A DNA stretch of 64,000 nucleotides. Origin: Massilia psychrophila (lineage in GTDB: Bacteria; Pseudomonadota; Gammaproteobacteria; Burkholderiales; Burkholderiaceae_D). The stretch spans positions 62,001 through 126,000 of the forward strand of contig NZ_PDOB01000002.1 in the NCBI RefSeq assembly GCF_002760665.1, given 5' to 3'. The translations under genes and the position numbers were made by a program. The stretch's first letter is position 1, and every line of letters begins with the position of its first letter. Shown here one piece after another: positions 49,183 through 58,429 of the stretch. The notes under the pieces are model-generated. The model was not told the DNA's origin, made no database searches, and saw only the letters and a list, made by a program, of their open reading frames with translations.

Positions 49183-49964
49183 TGGAAATCGCGGAAAAAA
49201 CGCTCGGCATCTGGTTGGTGCGCGCAGAAAGCGAAGCCCTGGCCTTGTGTCTGCAGCGCCGCTTGGGCGTCGACGGCGTGCGCGTCACGCTGTACCGGCC
49301 CTGGCTGACGCCCGATCTGCCGCAGCAGCAGCAGTTTGGCGCCGCGTATCGCCAGCACCGGCAATGGGTCATGTTGGCCGCGAGCGGCATCGCAGTGCGC
49401 TTTCTCGATGGCTTGCTGCGTGATAAACACAGCGATCCTGCCGTGGTGCTGCTGGATGAAGCGGGCCGCCATGCGGTGGCGTTGCTGGCCGGCCATGAAG
49501 GCGGCGCCAATCAGCTGGCGTACCGGGTTGCCAATGCAGTCGGTGCGGCGCCGGTGCTCAGTACCGCGACCGAAGCGTTGAAGCCACTGGTGCTCGGTGT
49601 TGGTTGTCGTAAAAATGTGTCGGAGGAGCAGATCGCGGCGGCGGTCTTGTTTGCACTGGCCGAGCGTGAATTAACCGATGTGCGCGAAGTGGCAACGGTG
49701 GATTTGAAGGCCAACGAGCCCGGGCTGCTGGCGTTTTGCGCGCGCCATGGCTTGCCGCTGCGCGTGCTCGGTCACGCCACGGTCGCGGCGCGGCCATGGA
49801 CGCGCCAGCCTTCCGACTGGGTGCGGCACAACGTCGGCCTCGATGGCGTGTGCGAGCCGTGCGCCTTGATCGCCAGCCCGCGCGGTCATTTGATCGTCCC
49901 TAAAACTGCCTTGAACGGCGTCGCCGTGGCAATTGTTGAAGATAAATGGATGGAAATAGCATGA
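49182..49964 (+). CDS. cbiG: Cobalt-precorrin-5A hydrolase family protein
   Basis: Opens the delta-lactone ring of cobalt-precorrin-5A in the anaerobic pathway. 260 residues from the ATG at 49182, overlapping the cbiF stop. The N-terminal part has MLAASGIAVRFLDGLLRDKHSDPAVVLLDEAGRHAVALLAGHEGGANQLA, the CbiG core. The C-terminal part (LVLGVGCRKNVSEEQIAAAV, EVATVDLKANEPGLLAFCARHGLPL) is the CobE/CbiG-C domain. The central domain is short, so it is a compact version. It overlaps cbiHJ by four bases. Confidence 0.93.
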   Translation: MEIAEKTLGIWLVRAESEALALCLQRRLGVDGVRVTLYRPWLTPDLPQQQQFGAAYRQHRQWVMLAASGIAVRFLDGLLRDKHSDPAVVLLDEAGRHAVALLAGHEGGANQLAYRVANAVGAAPVLSTATEALKPLVLGVGCRKNVSEEQIAAAVLFALAERELTDVREVATVDLKANEPGLLAFCARHGLPLRVLGHATVAARPWTRQPSDWVRHNVGLDGVCEPCALIASPRGHLIVPKTALNGVAVAIVEDKWMEIA

Positions 49965-51511
49965 ATGGTGTATTGAATTTGGTGTCGGTTGGGCCGGGTT
50001 TTGCGGATTTGATTATTCCGCGGGCGATTGCGGCGCTGCAAGAGAGCGACGTCATCGTCGCCTATGACTTGTATTTGCGCTGGATCGAGCCGTATCTGGA
50101 GGGGAAAGAAATCCACACGCCGCCGTTGACGCAAGAGCGGGCACGCGCCTTGCTGGCCATCGAGAAGGCGCGCGGCGGCGCCAAGGTCGCCTTGATTTCC
50201 AGCGGCGACATCGGCATTTACGCCATGGCCGCGCTGGCCTACGAGGAAATGCGCGAGGACGACACCTTTGAGGTCAAGCTGATTCCCGGCGTGACGTCGG
50301 CCAACGCCTGCGCGTCATTGCTCGGTTCGCCCCTGTCGCACGACTTTGCGACCCTCAGCTTGTCCGATTTGCTGTGCCCGTGGGAGTGGATCGAACACCG
50401 CGCCCGCCATATCGCCCAGGCCGATCTGGCCTGCGTGCTGTACAACGTGCAAAGCGCCGGCCGGCAGGAAGGCGTGTACCGGGTCCTGAGCCTGATGCTC
50501 GAATCGAAGGCGCCGCATACCCTGTGCGGGGTGGTCAAGAACGCTTACCGGCCAGGCCAGGAAGTGGCGATTTATCGCCTCGACGAAATGATGAGCTTAA
50601 AGTTTGACATGCTCACCACCATCGTCATCGGCAACCGTTTTACCCAGCGCAAGCGCGGCCAGATCTTTACGCCGCGCGGGTACAACGACTGGAGCGCGCC
50701 GGACCTGGCCGTGGCGCCGGCCCCCGTCCTGCCCGAGCATGGCGTGTGGATTTTTTCCGGCACCAGCGATGGCAACGCCCTGGCCGCGCAGCTCGCCAAA
50801 TCCGGCGCCAGCCCGGTCATCGTCTCGAGCGCCACCGAGTACGGCGGCGAGATTGCACTCAAAGATTGTCCCGGCGTCGCGCTCTGGTCCGGACGGCAGG
50901 GTATCGAAGCGCGGCGTCAGGCGCTGGTGCAGAGCAAAGCGCGGGTGGTGCTGGACGCGACCCATCCGTATGCCCAGATCATGTCGGCGCAGTTGATCGA
51001 GTTGTCGCGCGAGCTGGGTATTCCGTACCTGCGTTATGAACGGCCGGCGACGCCGCTCGCTGACGATGTGATTCGTTGCGCTTCCCCCCGCGACGCCGCC
51101 GAACAAGCGATCGCCCGAGGCCAGCGCATCTTTCTCGCCACCGGTTCGAAAGACCTGGCCACCTTTTTGCAAGCACCCGGCGCCGATCAAAAACAATGGT
51201 TCGTGCGCTTGACTGCCGAGCCTGAATTTTTGCAGCGTGCGCTCGACCTGGGCGTGCCGCGCGACCGCATCTGCGCCATGCAAGGGCCATTTTCGGCCGC
51301 GTTCAACAGCGCCTTGTGGCGCGATTGGCAGATCGATTGCGTGGTCACGAAAGAGTCTGGCGCGGCCGGTGGTTATGCCGCCAAAGCGGCGGCGGCGCAC
51401 GAGTTGGGCATTGCCTTGCTGGTCATTGCGCGTCCGCAACTCGATTACCCGCACGTGAGCGAAACGTTCGACGGCGTGGCGCAGCAATTGGTGGCCTTGC
51501 AAATTCCATGA
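49961..51511 (+). CDS. CbiH-CbiJ fusion: precorrin-3B C17-methyltransferase and precorrin-6A reductase
   Basis: 516-residue bifunctional enzyme. The CbiH/CobJ part (about 1-245) has LVSVGPGFADLIIPRAIAAL, VALISSGDIGIYAMAALAYEE and IPGVTSANACASLLGSPLSHDFATLSLSDLLCPW. The CbiJ/CobK part (about 265-510) starts HGVWIFSGTSDGNALAAQLA and has VVLDATHPYAQIMSAQLIELS, LPYLRYERP-like IPYLRYERP and DCVVTKESGAAGGYAAKAAAA. Start overlaps the cbiG stop (ATGA) and its stop overlaps cobW. Fusion of these two neighbouring steps is known in other bacteria. Confidence 0.94.
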   Translation: MNGVLNLVSVGPGFADLIIPRAIAALQESDVIVAYDLYLRWIEPYLEGKEIHTPPLTQERARALLAIEKARGGAKVALISSGDIGIYAMAALAYEEMREDDTFEVKLIPGVTSANACASLLGSPLSHDFATLSLSDLLCPWEWIEHRARHIAQADLACVLYNVQSAGRQEGVYRVLSLMLESKAPHTLCGVVKNAYRPGQEVAIYRLDEMMSLKFDMLTTIVIGNRFTQRKRGQIFTPRGYNDWSAPDLAVAPAPVLPEHGVWIFSGTSDGNALAAQLAKSGASPVIVSSATEYGGEIALKDCPGVALWSGRQGIEARRQALVQSKARVVLDATHPYAQIMSAQLIELSRELGIPYLRYERPATPLADDVIRCASPRDAAEQAIARGQRIFLATGSKDLATFLQAPGADQKQWFVRLTAEPEFLQRALDLGVPRDRICAMQGPFSAAFNSALWRDWQIDCVVTKESGAAGGYAAKAAAAHELGIALLVIARPQLDYPHVSETFDGVAQQLVALQIP

Positions 51512-52632
51512 AAACGCTGATTCCCGTCACCATCGTCACCGGGTTTTTAGGCTCGGGGAAAACCACCTTGTTGCGCAGCTTGATCGAGCGTCGGCAAACC
51601 CGGCGCCTGGCGCTGTTGATCAATGAATTTGGTGAAGTGGCCATCGATGGCGCGCTGATCCGCGAAACCGCTGGCACGCAAGCACACATCCAGATCGTCG
51701 ATTTTCCGTATGGTTTGATTGCGTATGGCGACGACGCGCTGTTTATTCCAACCATGCAAGCGATCGCGGCGCGGCGTTTCGACGTCGACCATGTGCTGAT
51801 CGAAACGTCGGGCCTGGCATTGCCGACGGCAGTGATGGAAATGCTGCAAAGCGCCGAGCTGGCGGACGACTTCATTCTCGACGCCACGCTGGCGATTGTC
51901 GACACGCCCCTGTTGTTGAGCAATCAGTTCGACGTCGACGGCACCGACGACACGCTCGAGACGGTCGCCAACTCGGTGGCGGCGCTGTTTGAGCGCCAGC
52001 TGGAATACGCGGACGTGGTGGTGCTCAACAAAATCGACGGTCTGGACGACGCCGCGCTGCTGCTGGCCGAAACCGCCTTGCGCCAGCGCGCGCCCAACAT
52101 TCGTTTCCTCGAACTGGCGTACGACGCCAAGCTCGATATCCGTCTCGCCCTCGGCCTGCGCCTGCACCAGCCGACCAAGATCGAACATGCCCACAGCTAC
52201 ACGCTGCTGCCGAGCATGCCCTGTCCGCAAGCGGGTGTGCTGGACAACCAGAGCCGCTTGAATGGCCACGCTCACTCGGGCTTGAGTGGCCATAGTCACG
52301 GCTTGCGCACGCACCAGCACTTTCATGAACAAGACCCGGGCTGGCTGTCCTTCGTGTTGCGCTGCGACGCCGCGCAGCACGAAGCAGCATTCAAGGCGGC
52401 CATGCTGGCGGTGTCGATCGCCGAGCCGGTATTGCGCAGCAAGGGCTTTATTTGCCTCGCCGATGCTGCTGGCACGCTGTTGGTGCAAGGCGTGCGCACG
52501 CGCTTGCAACTGCATGCTGCCACCGAGCCGGGCGCACGCACCCGCTCCGAACTCGTGTTCATCGGCTACCATCTGAAGCGTCAGCAGGTCGCCGCCAAGC
52601 TGTCCGAGCTGACCGGCACGCTCTGGCAATGA
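51508..52632 (+). CDS. cobW: CobW-family GTPase lacking the CxCC motif
   Basis: G3E-family metallochaperone candidate of 374 residues. Walker A is GFLGSGKTT (12-20), the Mg/base motifs ETSGLALP and NKIDGLDD are intact, and NEFGEVAIDGALI is typical. The conserved CxCC metal site expected near residue 70 is absent: the segment reads FPYGLIAYGDD and there is no Cys before about residue 237. A His-rich loop (about 251-276, GHAHSGLSGHSHGLRTHQHFHE) separates the G domain from the CobW C-terminal domain. It is placed between cbiHJ and bluB, so a cobalt-delivery role to CobN is likely, perhaps with His rather than Cys ligands. Confidence 0.9.
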   Translation: MKTLIPVTIVTGFLGSGKTTLLRSLIERRQTRRLALLINEFGEVAIDGALIRETAGTQAHIQIVDFPYGLIAYGDDALFIPTMQAIAARRFDVDHVLIETSGLALPTAVMEMLQSAELADDFILDATLAIVDTPLLLSNQFDVDGTDDTLETVANSVAALFERQLEYADVVVLNKIDGLDDAALLLAETALRQRAPNIRFLELAYDAKLDIRLALGLRLHQPTKIEHAHSYTLLPSMPCPQAGVLDNQSRLNGHAHSGLSGHSHGLRTHQHFHEQDPGWLSFVLRCDAAQHEAAFKAAMLAVSIAEPVLRSKGFICLADAAGTLLVQGVRTRLQLHAATEPGARTRSELVFIGYHLKRQQVAAKLSELTGTLWQ

Positions 52633-53312
52633 GCAATCCCCATCAGTACAGCGCGGCCGAAACGGCAGCCATCTACAAGGTGATCGCCGAACGGCGCGAC
52701 ATCCGTCATTTTTTACCCGGCCCGGTCGATGCTGCGCTGTTGCAGCGCGTGCTCGAGGCGGCGCACCTGGGGCCGAGTGTCGGCTTCATGCAGCCGTGGC
52801 GCTTCATTCGCATCACCGATCCGGCTCTGCGCGTGACGCTGCATCAGATCGTCGAACAGGAACGCATCGCCACCGCGCATGCCCTGGGCCTGCGCGAAGA
52901 TGCCTTCATGCGCTTGAAAGTGGAAGGCATGCGCGAGTGTGGCGAATTGCTGGTTGTGGCCCTGATGGCGCGGCGCGAGCAGCACGTGTTTGGCCGGCGC
53001 ACGCTGCCGGAGATGGACCTGGCGTCGGTCGCCTGCGCGATCCAGAACATGTGGCTGGCGGCGCGCGCTGAGGGCATCGGCATGGGCTGGGTGTCGATGT
53101 TCGATCCAGATCAGGTGAGCGCGGCGCTGGCGATGCCTTCGGGCGCCAAGCCGGTCGCGCTGCTGTGCCTGGGCCAGGTGGCATCGTTTTATCCGCAACC
53201 GATGCTGGAAATGGAAGGCTGGGCCAAGCGCGAAAGCCTGGCGTCGGTGATGTTTGAAAACAGGTGGGACCAAGCGGCAACGGAAACGGAAACGGAACAT
53301 GGCGATGAATGA
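52629..53312 (+). CDS. bluB: 5,6-dimethylbenzimidazole synthase
   Basis: Flavin-destroying oxygenase that makes the lower ligand of B12 from FMNH2 and needs oxygen. The 227 residues have the nitroreductase-like fold with BluB features: RRDIRHFLPGPVD, LGPSVGFMQPWRFI, FGRRTLPEMDLASVACAIQNMWLAARAEGIGMGWVSMFDP. The C-terminus is a Glu/Thr run. It overlaps cobW by four bases. The need for oxygen shows that the host makes B12 aerobically in spite of the anaerobic-type ring-contraction enzymes. Confidence 0.95.
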   Translation: MSNPHQYSAAETAAIYKVIAERRDIRHFLPGPVDAALLQRVLEAAHLGPSVGFMQPWRFIRITDPALRVTLHQIVEQERIATAHALGLREDAFMRLKVEGMRECGELLVVALMARREQHVFGRRTLPEMDLASVACAIQNMWLAARAEGIGMGWVSMFDPDQVSAALAMPSGAKPVALLCLGQVASFYPQPMLEMEGWAKRESLASVMFENRWDQAATETETEHGDE

Positions 53313-54672
53313 TGCAATTGAAAAGCACGTCGAAGCACGCGTGTTCCTGGTGTCGGCCGCCTCGTCCGGCACGGGGAAAACCACGGTGACAGCGGCCTTG
53401 GCGCGCACCTTGCAGCATCAAGGCCTGCGGGTGCGCTTGTTCAAAACGGGGCCCGATTTTCTCGATCCGATGTTATTGGAGCGGGCCAGCGGAGCGCAGG
53501 TCGGGTCGCTCGATGTATGGATGGTTGGCCTCGAGGCGTGCCGCGCGCAATTGGCACAGGCAATGGGCGAATGCGATGTGGTGTTGATCGAAGGCGTGAT
53601 GGGCTTGTACGACGGCACGCCGTCCTCGTTCGACCTGGCGCGCGCCTTCGGGGTGCCGGTGTTGCTGGTAATCGACGCCGGCGCGATGGCGCAAACGGCG
53701 GGCGCGCTGGTGCAAGGCTTGCGCGACTATGGCCCAATCGAGGTCGCTGGCGTCATCGCCAACCGCGTCGGCAGCAAGCACCACGCCGACATGGTGGCCG
53801 CGTCGCTGCGCAATGTGCCCTTGCTGGCGACACTGGCCAAGCAGGTTCAATCGCTGCCTGAGCGTCATCTGGGCCTGGTGACGCCGGCCGAAGTGCCTGA
53901 TCTCGATGCGCTGCTCGACCATTTGGCGCAACAACTGGTGTTCGACAACGCCGCGTGGGCGCGCTTGCCCTTGCTGCGACTCGCCGTGCCGCAGCCTGCT
54001 GCGGCGATCGCGCCCAGCTTGGCTGGCATGAACATTGGGGTGGCGCGTGACGCCGCGTTTGCGTTTTTATATCCTGCGAACCTGGCGTGTTTGCGCGCGC
54101 TTGGTGCGCAGTTGCAGTTTTTTTCGCCGTTGAACAACGAGCCGGTGCCGGCCCACGCCGACGCCGTGTATCTGCCTGGCGGGTATCCGGAGTTGCATGC
54201 GCAGACTTTATCGGAGGCGACAATCTGGCAAGCCTCGATCCGGCAAGCGCATGCCGATCACATGCCGATCTGGGCCGAATGTGGCGGCATGATGGCATTG
54301 GCCGACACGTTGCTCGACCAAGCCGGCCGGACCTGGCCGATGGCGGGCGTGCTGCCGGGCGCGGTCATGATGCAAGCGCGGCTCGCTGGACTGGGACCGC
54401 AAGCGATGACGCTGCCGGAAGGGGTGTTACGCGGCCACACTTTCCACTATTCGCGGCTGGAAACGGCGCTCACGCCTTTTTGCGTCACGCTGAAAAACCC
54501 CTCGCGCCTTGCCGGCGAGGCCGTGTACTGTCACGGCTCTTTGTTGGCATCCTATTTCCATGCCTATTTTCCTTCCTGCCCGCAGGCTGCGGCGGCCTTG
54601 TTTTGGAAAAAGACACGGCGTGATTCAAAAACGACTTTTTTGGGTAACACCAGCGGGCAAATTATTTCGTGA
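53299..54672 (+). CDS. cobB: Cobyrinate a,c-diamide synthase
   Basis: Glutamine-dependent amidotransferase (CobB/CbiA) of 457 residues from the ATG at 53299; 53305 is an alternative. The N-terminal P-loop domain has SSGTGKTTV (22-30), RLFKTGPDFLDPM and EGVMGLYDG. The C-terminal glutaminase has Cys about 328 in WAECGGMMALAD and the late GHTFHYSR plus GSLLASYFHAYF. The start overlaps the end of bluB by 14 bases. It is the last gene of the rightward operon; the final 15 residues (after FWKKT) look like a non-homologous extension, followed at once by the island's mosaic part. Confidence 0.95.
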   Translation: MAMNDAIEKHVEARVFLVSAASSGTGKTTVTAALARTLQHQGLRVRLFKTGPDFLDPMLLERASGAQVGSLDVWMVGLEACRAQLAQAMGECDVVLIEGVMGLYDGTPSSFDLARAFGVPVLLVIDAGAMAQTAGALVQGLRDYGPIEVAGVIANRVGSKHHADMVAASLRNVPLLATLAKQVQSLPERHLGLVTPAEVPDLDALLDHLAQQLVFDNAAWARLPLLRLAVPQPAAAIAPSLAGMNIGVARDAAFAFLYPANLACLRALGAQLQFFSPLNNEPVPAHADAVYLPGGYPELHAQTLSEATIWQASIRQAHADHMPIWAECGGMMALADTLLDQAGRTWPMAGVLPGAVMMQARLAGLGPQAMTLPEGVLRGHTFHYSRLETALTPFCVTLKNPSRLAGEAVYCHGSLLASYFHAYFPSCPQAAAALFWKKTRRDSKTTFLGNTSGQIIS

Positions 54673-54700
54673 CTGTTCAGCGCCTGTAGCGGGCTGGATA

Positions 54701-54750
54701 GTTGGCTCTTGAATTGTATCGTGCCGGGACACTGCCGCAGGACGCGAAGG
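54701..54750 (+). repeat. 50-bp direct repeat, copy 1
   Basis: Identical to 60324-60373 except one base. It is a piece of the coding sequence of the hypothetical protein at 60169-60513 (segment LALELYRSGTLPQDAKE) with no further similarity on either side. Confidence 0.9.
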
Positions 54751-55069
54751 GTCGCTCCCAGAGTTAATGGAATCCCGGTTCCGGAGGCCGAAGATCAGCA
54801 TGGAAGGTGGGGGAAATAACGCGCTTGCGAAGCAGAAGTTCGCCGCCGACCCGCTGCGGTCCGACTTGCATGACCTTGGCGTACGGCGTGCGGCGTGCGG
54901 GCGCCGGCTGATGGCCGGTTACCGTAGGGCTACTGATCGAACTGATGGGCAATCCCTTACCCGCCAGCAGGCAAGGCCGCGTGTGTGTGGAATGCCTCTA
55001 CGGCGCTGTCGACAGGCAGGGGGGCCCTCGCCGCGCCTGCCTGCCTGGCACGACTAAGTACTCGTCGAG

Positions 55070-55201
55070 AAATAAATGTGAGGTTTTGGCAAACAGAACC
55101 GGATGCGATGCAAGGCGGTCGGTGCGCCGCAGTGCGAGCACTGCAAGCAGCGGCCAACACAGCAGCGCGGCGGTTATGGACGCCAAAATGCACATTTATT
55201 T
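55070..55201. repeat. Long imperfect inverted repeat, MITE-like
   Basis: The arms are 55070-55090 and 55182-55201. AAATAAATGTG pairs perfectly with CACATTTATTT, then after a small bulge TTTTGGC pairs with GCCAAAA, enclosing about 90 bases. The right end also forms CGCCAAAA (55181-55188)/TTTTGGCG (55201-55208). It ends 5 to 13 bases before the alcohol dehydrogenase stop, so it could act as its terminator. Confidence 0.6.
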
Positions 55202-55213
55202 TTTGGCGGGTAC

Positions 55214-56260
55214 TTAGGCCTTCAGAGAAGCCATGTCAATCACGAAACGATAACGTACGTCGCTTTTCACGACGCGGTCAAATGCTTCGTTGACGGATTG
55301 AATGGGAATGAGCTCGATATCGGCCACAATATTGTGCTTGCCACAAAAATCGAGCATTTCCTGGGTCTCCTTGATCGAACCGATCATCGAACCGGCCAAG
55401 GTGCGACGCGCGCCAATCAATGACGGGGCATTTAGCGCAACCGGCTTTTCGGGGACACCGATGAGCACCATCGTGCCATCCGTCTTCACCAGCTTCAGGT
55501 ACGCATCCAGGTCGATGCCGGCACCGACCGTGTTGATGATCAGGTCGAATTGATTTTCCAGTTTGATGAAGGTTTCAGGATCGTTCGTCGCGTAGTAGTG
55601 GGCCGCGCCAAACCGCAGGCCGTCTTCCTGCTTCGACAAGCTTTGGCTGAGCACCGTCACCTCGGCCCCCATCGCATGGGCAATCTTGACGCCCATATGG
55701 CCCAGTCCGCCCATGCCGATGATGGCGACTTTTTTGCCGGGACCCGCCTTCCAGTGATGCAGCGGAGAATACAGTGTGATGCCGGCGCACATCAGCGGCG
55801 CAGCCGCGTCGAGTGGCAGGTTCTCAGGAATCGACAGCACGTAGCCTTCCTTGACGACCATGTGATTGGAGTAACCGCCCATCGTCGGCGTCACGCCGTC
55901 GGCCTCGACGCTGTTGTAGGTTTGCACCAGCCCTGGCATGTATTGTTCAAGGTCAACGTTGCGGGTGGAGCAGGTGGTGCAAGAGTCGACGAAGCAGCCG
56001 ACGCCGACATGGTCGCCCACTTTGAACTTGCTCACTTTACTGCCCACCGCGCTGACGATGCCGGCCACTTCGTGACCCGGCACCATCGGAAAAATGGCAC
56101 CGCCCCATTCGTCACGGACCTGGTGAATATCCGAGTGACAGACGCCGCAAAATTTAATGTCGATCGAGACATCGTCCTCGCGCGGCGTCCGGCGTTCGAA
56201 TGTGTAGGGTTGCAACTTTCCCTTGGCAACTGATGCCGCAAATCCTAAAGTAACTGACAT
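55214..56260 (-). CDS. Zinc-type NAD(P)-dependent alcohol dehydrogenase (YahK/CAD-like)
   Basis: Medium-chain dehydrogenase of 348 residues from the ATG at 56260. The catalytic zinc motif (CGVCHSD, GHEVAG) and the NADP-binding [20 protein letters not shown] are intact. The structural-zinc lobe keeps only C94 and C97; the third and fourth positions are Arg100 and Met108 instead of Cys, so it probably lacks that zinc. Family members reduce a range of aldehydes. It is followed upstream by a succinate-semialdehyde dehydrogenase gene on the same strand, and the two may form an aldehyde-handling unit. Confidence 0.92.
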   Translation of the reverse strand: MSVTLGFAASVAKGKLQPYTFERRTPREDDVSIDIKFCGVCHSDIHQVRDEWGGAIFPMVPGHEVAGIVSAVGSKVSKFKVGDHVGVGCFVDSCTTCSTRNVDLEQYMPGLVQTYNSVEADGVTPTMGGYSNHMVVKEGYVLSIPENLPLDAAAPLMCAGITLYSPLHHWKAGPGKKVAIIGMGGLGHMGVKIAHAMGAEVTVLSQSLSKQEDGLRFGAAHYYATNDPETFIKLENQFDLIINTVGAGIDLDAYLKLVKTDGTMVLIGVPEKPVALNAPSLIGARRTLAGSMIGSIKETQEMLDFCGKHNIVADIELIPIQSVNEAFDRVVKSDVRYRFVIDMASLKA

Positions 56261-56429
56261 TTGATTCTCTATCCAAAATAAAATTACACGCAAATTAAAC
56301 GTGAAGGTGAAACCACTTCCCCGCCAGAGCCGAGGTGCCGCAGCGTCTCGCGGCCTTGCCGCCGGTTGCCCGCGAGAAAACGGAGGATTGAATGCGCTTG
56401 CGGCCCGGATACGAGCCGCAGCGCGCGAT

Positions 56430-57794
56430 TTAAGCGACCCTGATCAGCTTCTTGTTGACGAACTCCTGGATGCCCGCGGCGGACAGTTCGCGGCCGTAGC
56501 CGGAATTCTTGATACCGCCAAAGGGCAATTCCGGCGATGACGACAATGCCGCGTTGATGAACACCATGCCTGTCTCGATCCGGCCCGCGACCCGCTTGCC
56601 GCGCTCGATGTCTTTGGTAAATACTGAGCCGCCGAGACCGAACGGGGAATCGTTGGCAAGGTGAACTGCCGCGTCTTCGTCCGGAACCTGGAAGAACATG
56701 GCTACCGGACCAAAAAACTCTTCTTTGTAGACCGGGTTGCCGGCGTCGACATCGGACAGAATCGTCGGCTGCATGAAAAAGCCGGAATGCTCCAGCCGTT
56801 CGCCGCCCACCACTACGCTCGCCCCATTGGCGCGGGCTCGCTTGACCTGATCGAGCAGATTGGTCAGCGCAGTTTCAGACGACAACGGCCCCATCGTGGT
56901 TTTTTCGTCCATCGGATCGCCGGGTTTGAGTTGCTCCAAGGCAGCCTTAAAGCGGCTCAGAAATTGCTCTGCCATGGACTCGACGACAATGAACCGCTTC
57001 GATGCCGTGCACGCCTGCCCGGTATTGCCCATGCGCCCAATTACGGCATGCTTGACCGCCAGGTCAAGGTCGGCGTCTTCGAGCACGATGAAGGCGTCGC
57101 TACCGCCTAACTCCATCGTGGTTTTTTTCAAATTCTGTCCCGCCCTGGCAGCGACGACTGCGCCGGCCGCTTCACTGCCGGTCAGGGCCACGCCGCGGAT
57201 GCGCGGATCATCGATGACCTGCGCGACCTGATCCTTGGAAATAAACAAATTGGTGTAGGCGCCGGCGGGCATGCCGGCATCGGCCATCAATTGCTCGAAT
57301 GCAAGAGCACACTGCGGCACGTTCGATGCATGCTTGACCATCACAACATTGCCGGCCATCAGGTTGGGCGCGGCGAAGCGGACGATTTGATAATACGGGT
57401 AATTCCACGGCTCAACGCCAAACAGCACGCCGATCGGACTGCTCTCGAGGATCGCCTCACCTTTTTTAGTCGGCAATTTTTCAGGTGCCAGGAAGCGCTC
57501 GGCATGCTCGGCGTAATAATCGATGATTGCTGCGCTCAGCGCGACTTCACCGCGGCTCTCGGCGATCCGCTTGCCCATTTCCAGCGTGATCAATCCGGCC
57601 AGTTGTTCGCTGCGCTCGCGCATGAGCGCGGCGGCGCGCGTGAGGATGCTCTTACGCTGTGAAAAGCTGGTCGCGCGCCAGCTGTCATAACATGTCACCG
57701 CGGCTTCAAGCTTCGCTTCGAGTTGTTCTGGCTTGCACTCTGAAAACGGCTTGTCCGCTTTTTCGTTGTAGGGGTTAGTAGTTTGATATGCCAT
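56430..57794 (-). CDS. NAD(P)-dependent succinate-semialdehyde dehydrogenase
   Basis: Aldehyde dehydrogenase of 454 residues, the short GabD/Sad type that begins directly at the NP motif ([12 protein letters not shown]). Catalytic Cys262 is in [13 protein letters not shown] and general base Glu228 in [21 protein letters not shown] and [10 protein letters not shown] are also intact. It lies 169 bases upstream of the alcohol dehydrogenase on the same strand. Substrate is from family resemblance only. Confidence 0.92.
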   Translation of the reverse strand: MAYQTTNPYNEKADKPFSECKPEQLEAKLEAAVTCYDSWRATSFSQRKSILTRAAALMRERSEQLAGLITLEMGKRIAESRGEVALSAAIIDYYAEHAERFLAPEKLPTKKGEAILESSPIGVLFGVEPWNYPYYQIVRFAAPNLMAGNVVMVKHASNVPQCALAFEQLMADAGMPAGAYTNLFISKDQVAQVIDDPRIRGVALTGSEAAGAVVAARAGQNLKKTTMELGGSDAFIVLEDADLDLAVKHAVIGRMGNTGQACTASKRFIVVESMAEQFLSRFKAALEQLKPGDPMDEKTTMGPLSSETALTNLLDQVKRARANGASVVVGGERLEHSGFFMQPTILSDVDAGNPVYKEEFFGPVAMFFQVPDEDAAVHLANDSPFGLGGSVFTKDIERGKRVAGRIETGMVFINAALSSSPELPFGGIKNSGYGRELSAAGIQEFVNKKLIRVA

Positions 57795-58046
57795 TGTTTC
57801 CTCGTCGATTTAAATTGGATGTGTCCACTTCTTCACAAGGAAGCCTAGTCTTTCTATCTCGGATTGCCGCCGCTGCAGAAGGCGGCGGCGGCGGCGCCTG
57901 CCGCGCCGCCCAAATGAGTGTTTTCTGAACCGCTTCATCGAGGGTTTGTACATTTTCCGGCAAGCTACGATTGCTGTTCAAGATAGGCAAATACTTCGGC
58001 CGGGTCGGTACGCTATCTCGCTTAACGGGATGTTTTCGTTCGCAAG

Positions 58047-58205
58047 GCGATCGCCGCGCGCCATGATGTGGGCGTGAAGGCGGCGGCCTTGCAGTTCGCG
58101 CTCGCCAACCCGGCCGTGGCCGCCGTGATTCCGGGCGCGAGCCGGTCCGAACGTATCGCAGAGGACCAAGCCGCGCTGCACGCGGCTGTTCCGGCGGCTG
58201 GGTAG
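58047..58205 (+). pseudogene. C-terminal fragment of an aldo/keto reductase
   Basis: 52 codons reading HDVGVKAAALQFALANP, AVAAVIPGASRSERIAED and QAALHAAVP, the C-terminal end of aldo/keto reductases of the D-threo-aldose dehydrogenase type. The rest of the gene is missing, and upstream sequence back to 57795 holds no clear start. It ends in a TAG and runs into the next fragment. Confidence 0.7.
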
Positions 58206-58350
58206 GCGCGGAGCTGCGCGACCTGTTTGACGTCATGGCCAGCAAGGAATTCATGCGGCAGCGGCATGCGGACATCTGGTCCGATAGCGCGCCTATCCTC
58301 TTCCCCGTCGTCGGCCGCCTCAAGGACGGCTCACACCCCGGCTTTCAGTT
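58199..58350 (+). pseudogene. N-terminal fragment of an aldose 1-epimerase-like gene
   Basis: In the frame shifted from the previous fragment the sequence reads GAELRDLFDVMASKEF followed by WSDSAPILFPVVGRLKDG, the N-terminal signature of the aldose-1-epimerase-like family. The remainder is gone; IS66 sequence follows on the other strand. It and the aldo/keto reductase piece probably come from one sugar-catabolic cluster. Confidence 0.6.
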
Positions 58351-58429
58351 GCCGCCGTCGCCCCGCTGCGTGCGGGACTGGTCGCTGCTGTTTTCGGAAG
58401 AGGAGAAAGGTCGCGTGCACCGGCTTAAG

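Larger units (their letters stand above)
54673..55213. other. Mosaic non-coding stretch behind cobB
   Basis: No convincing gene. It contains a 50-bp copy of part of the ORF at 60169 (54701-54750), unassigned GC-rich sequence, and the long imperfect inverted repeat 55070-55201. Small frames here have no recognisable family. Confidence 0.6.

Noticed and set aside
54764-55057. Short frames on both strands behind cobB as genes
   Set aside because: No ribosome binding site, no recognisable family, and the region is a junction of duplicated and unassigned fragments.
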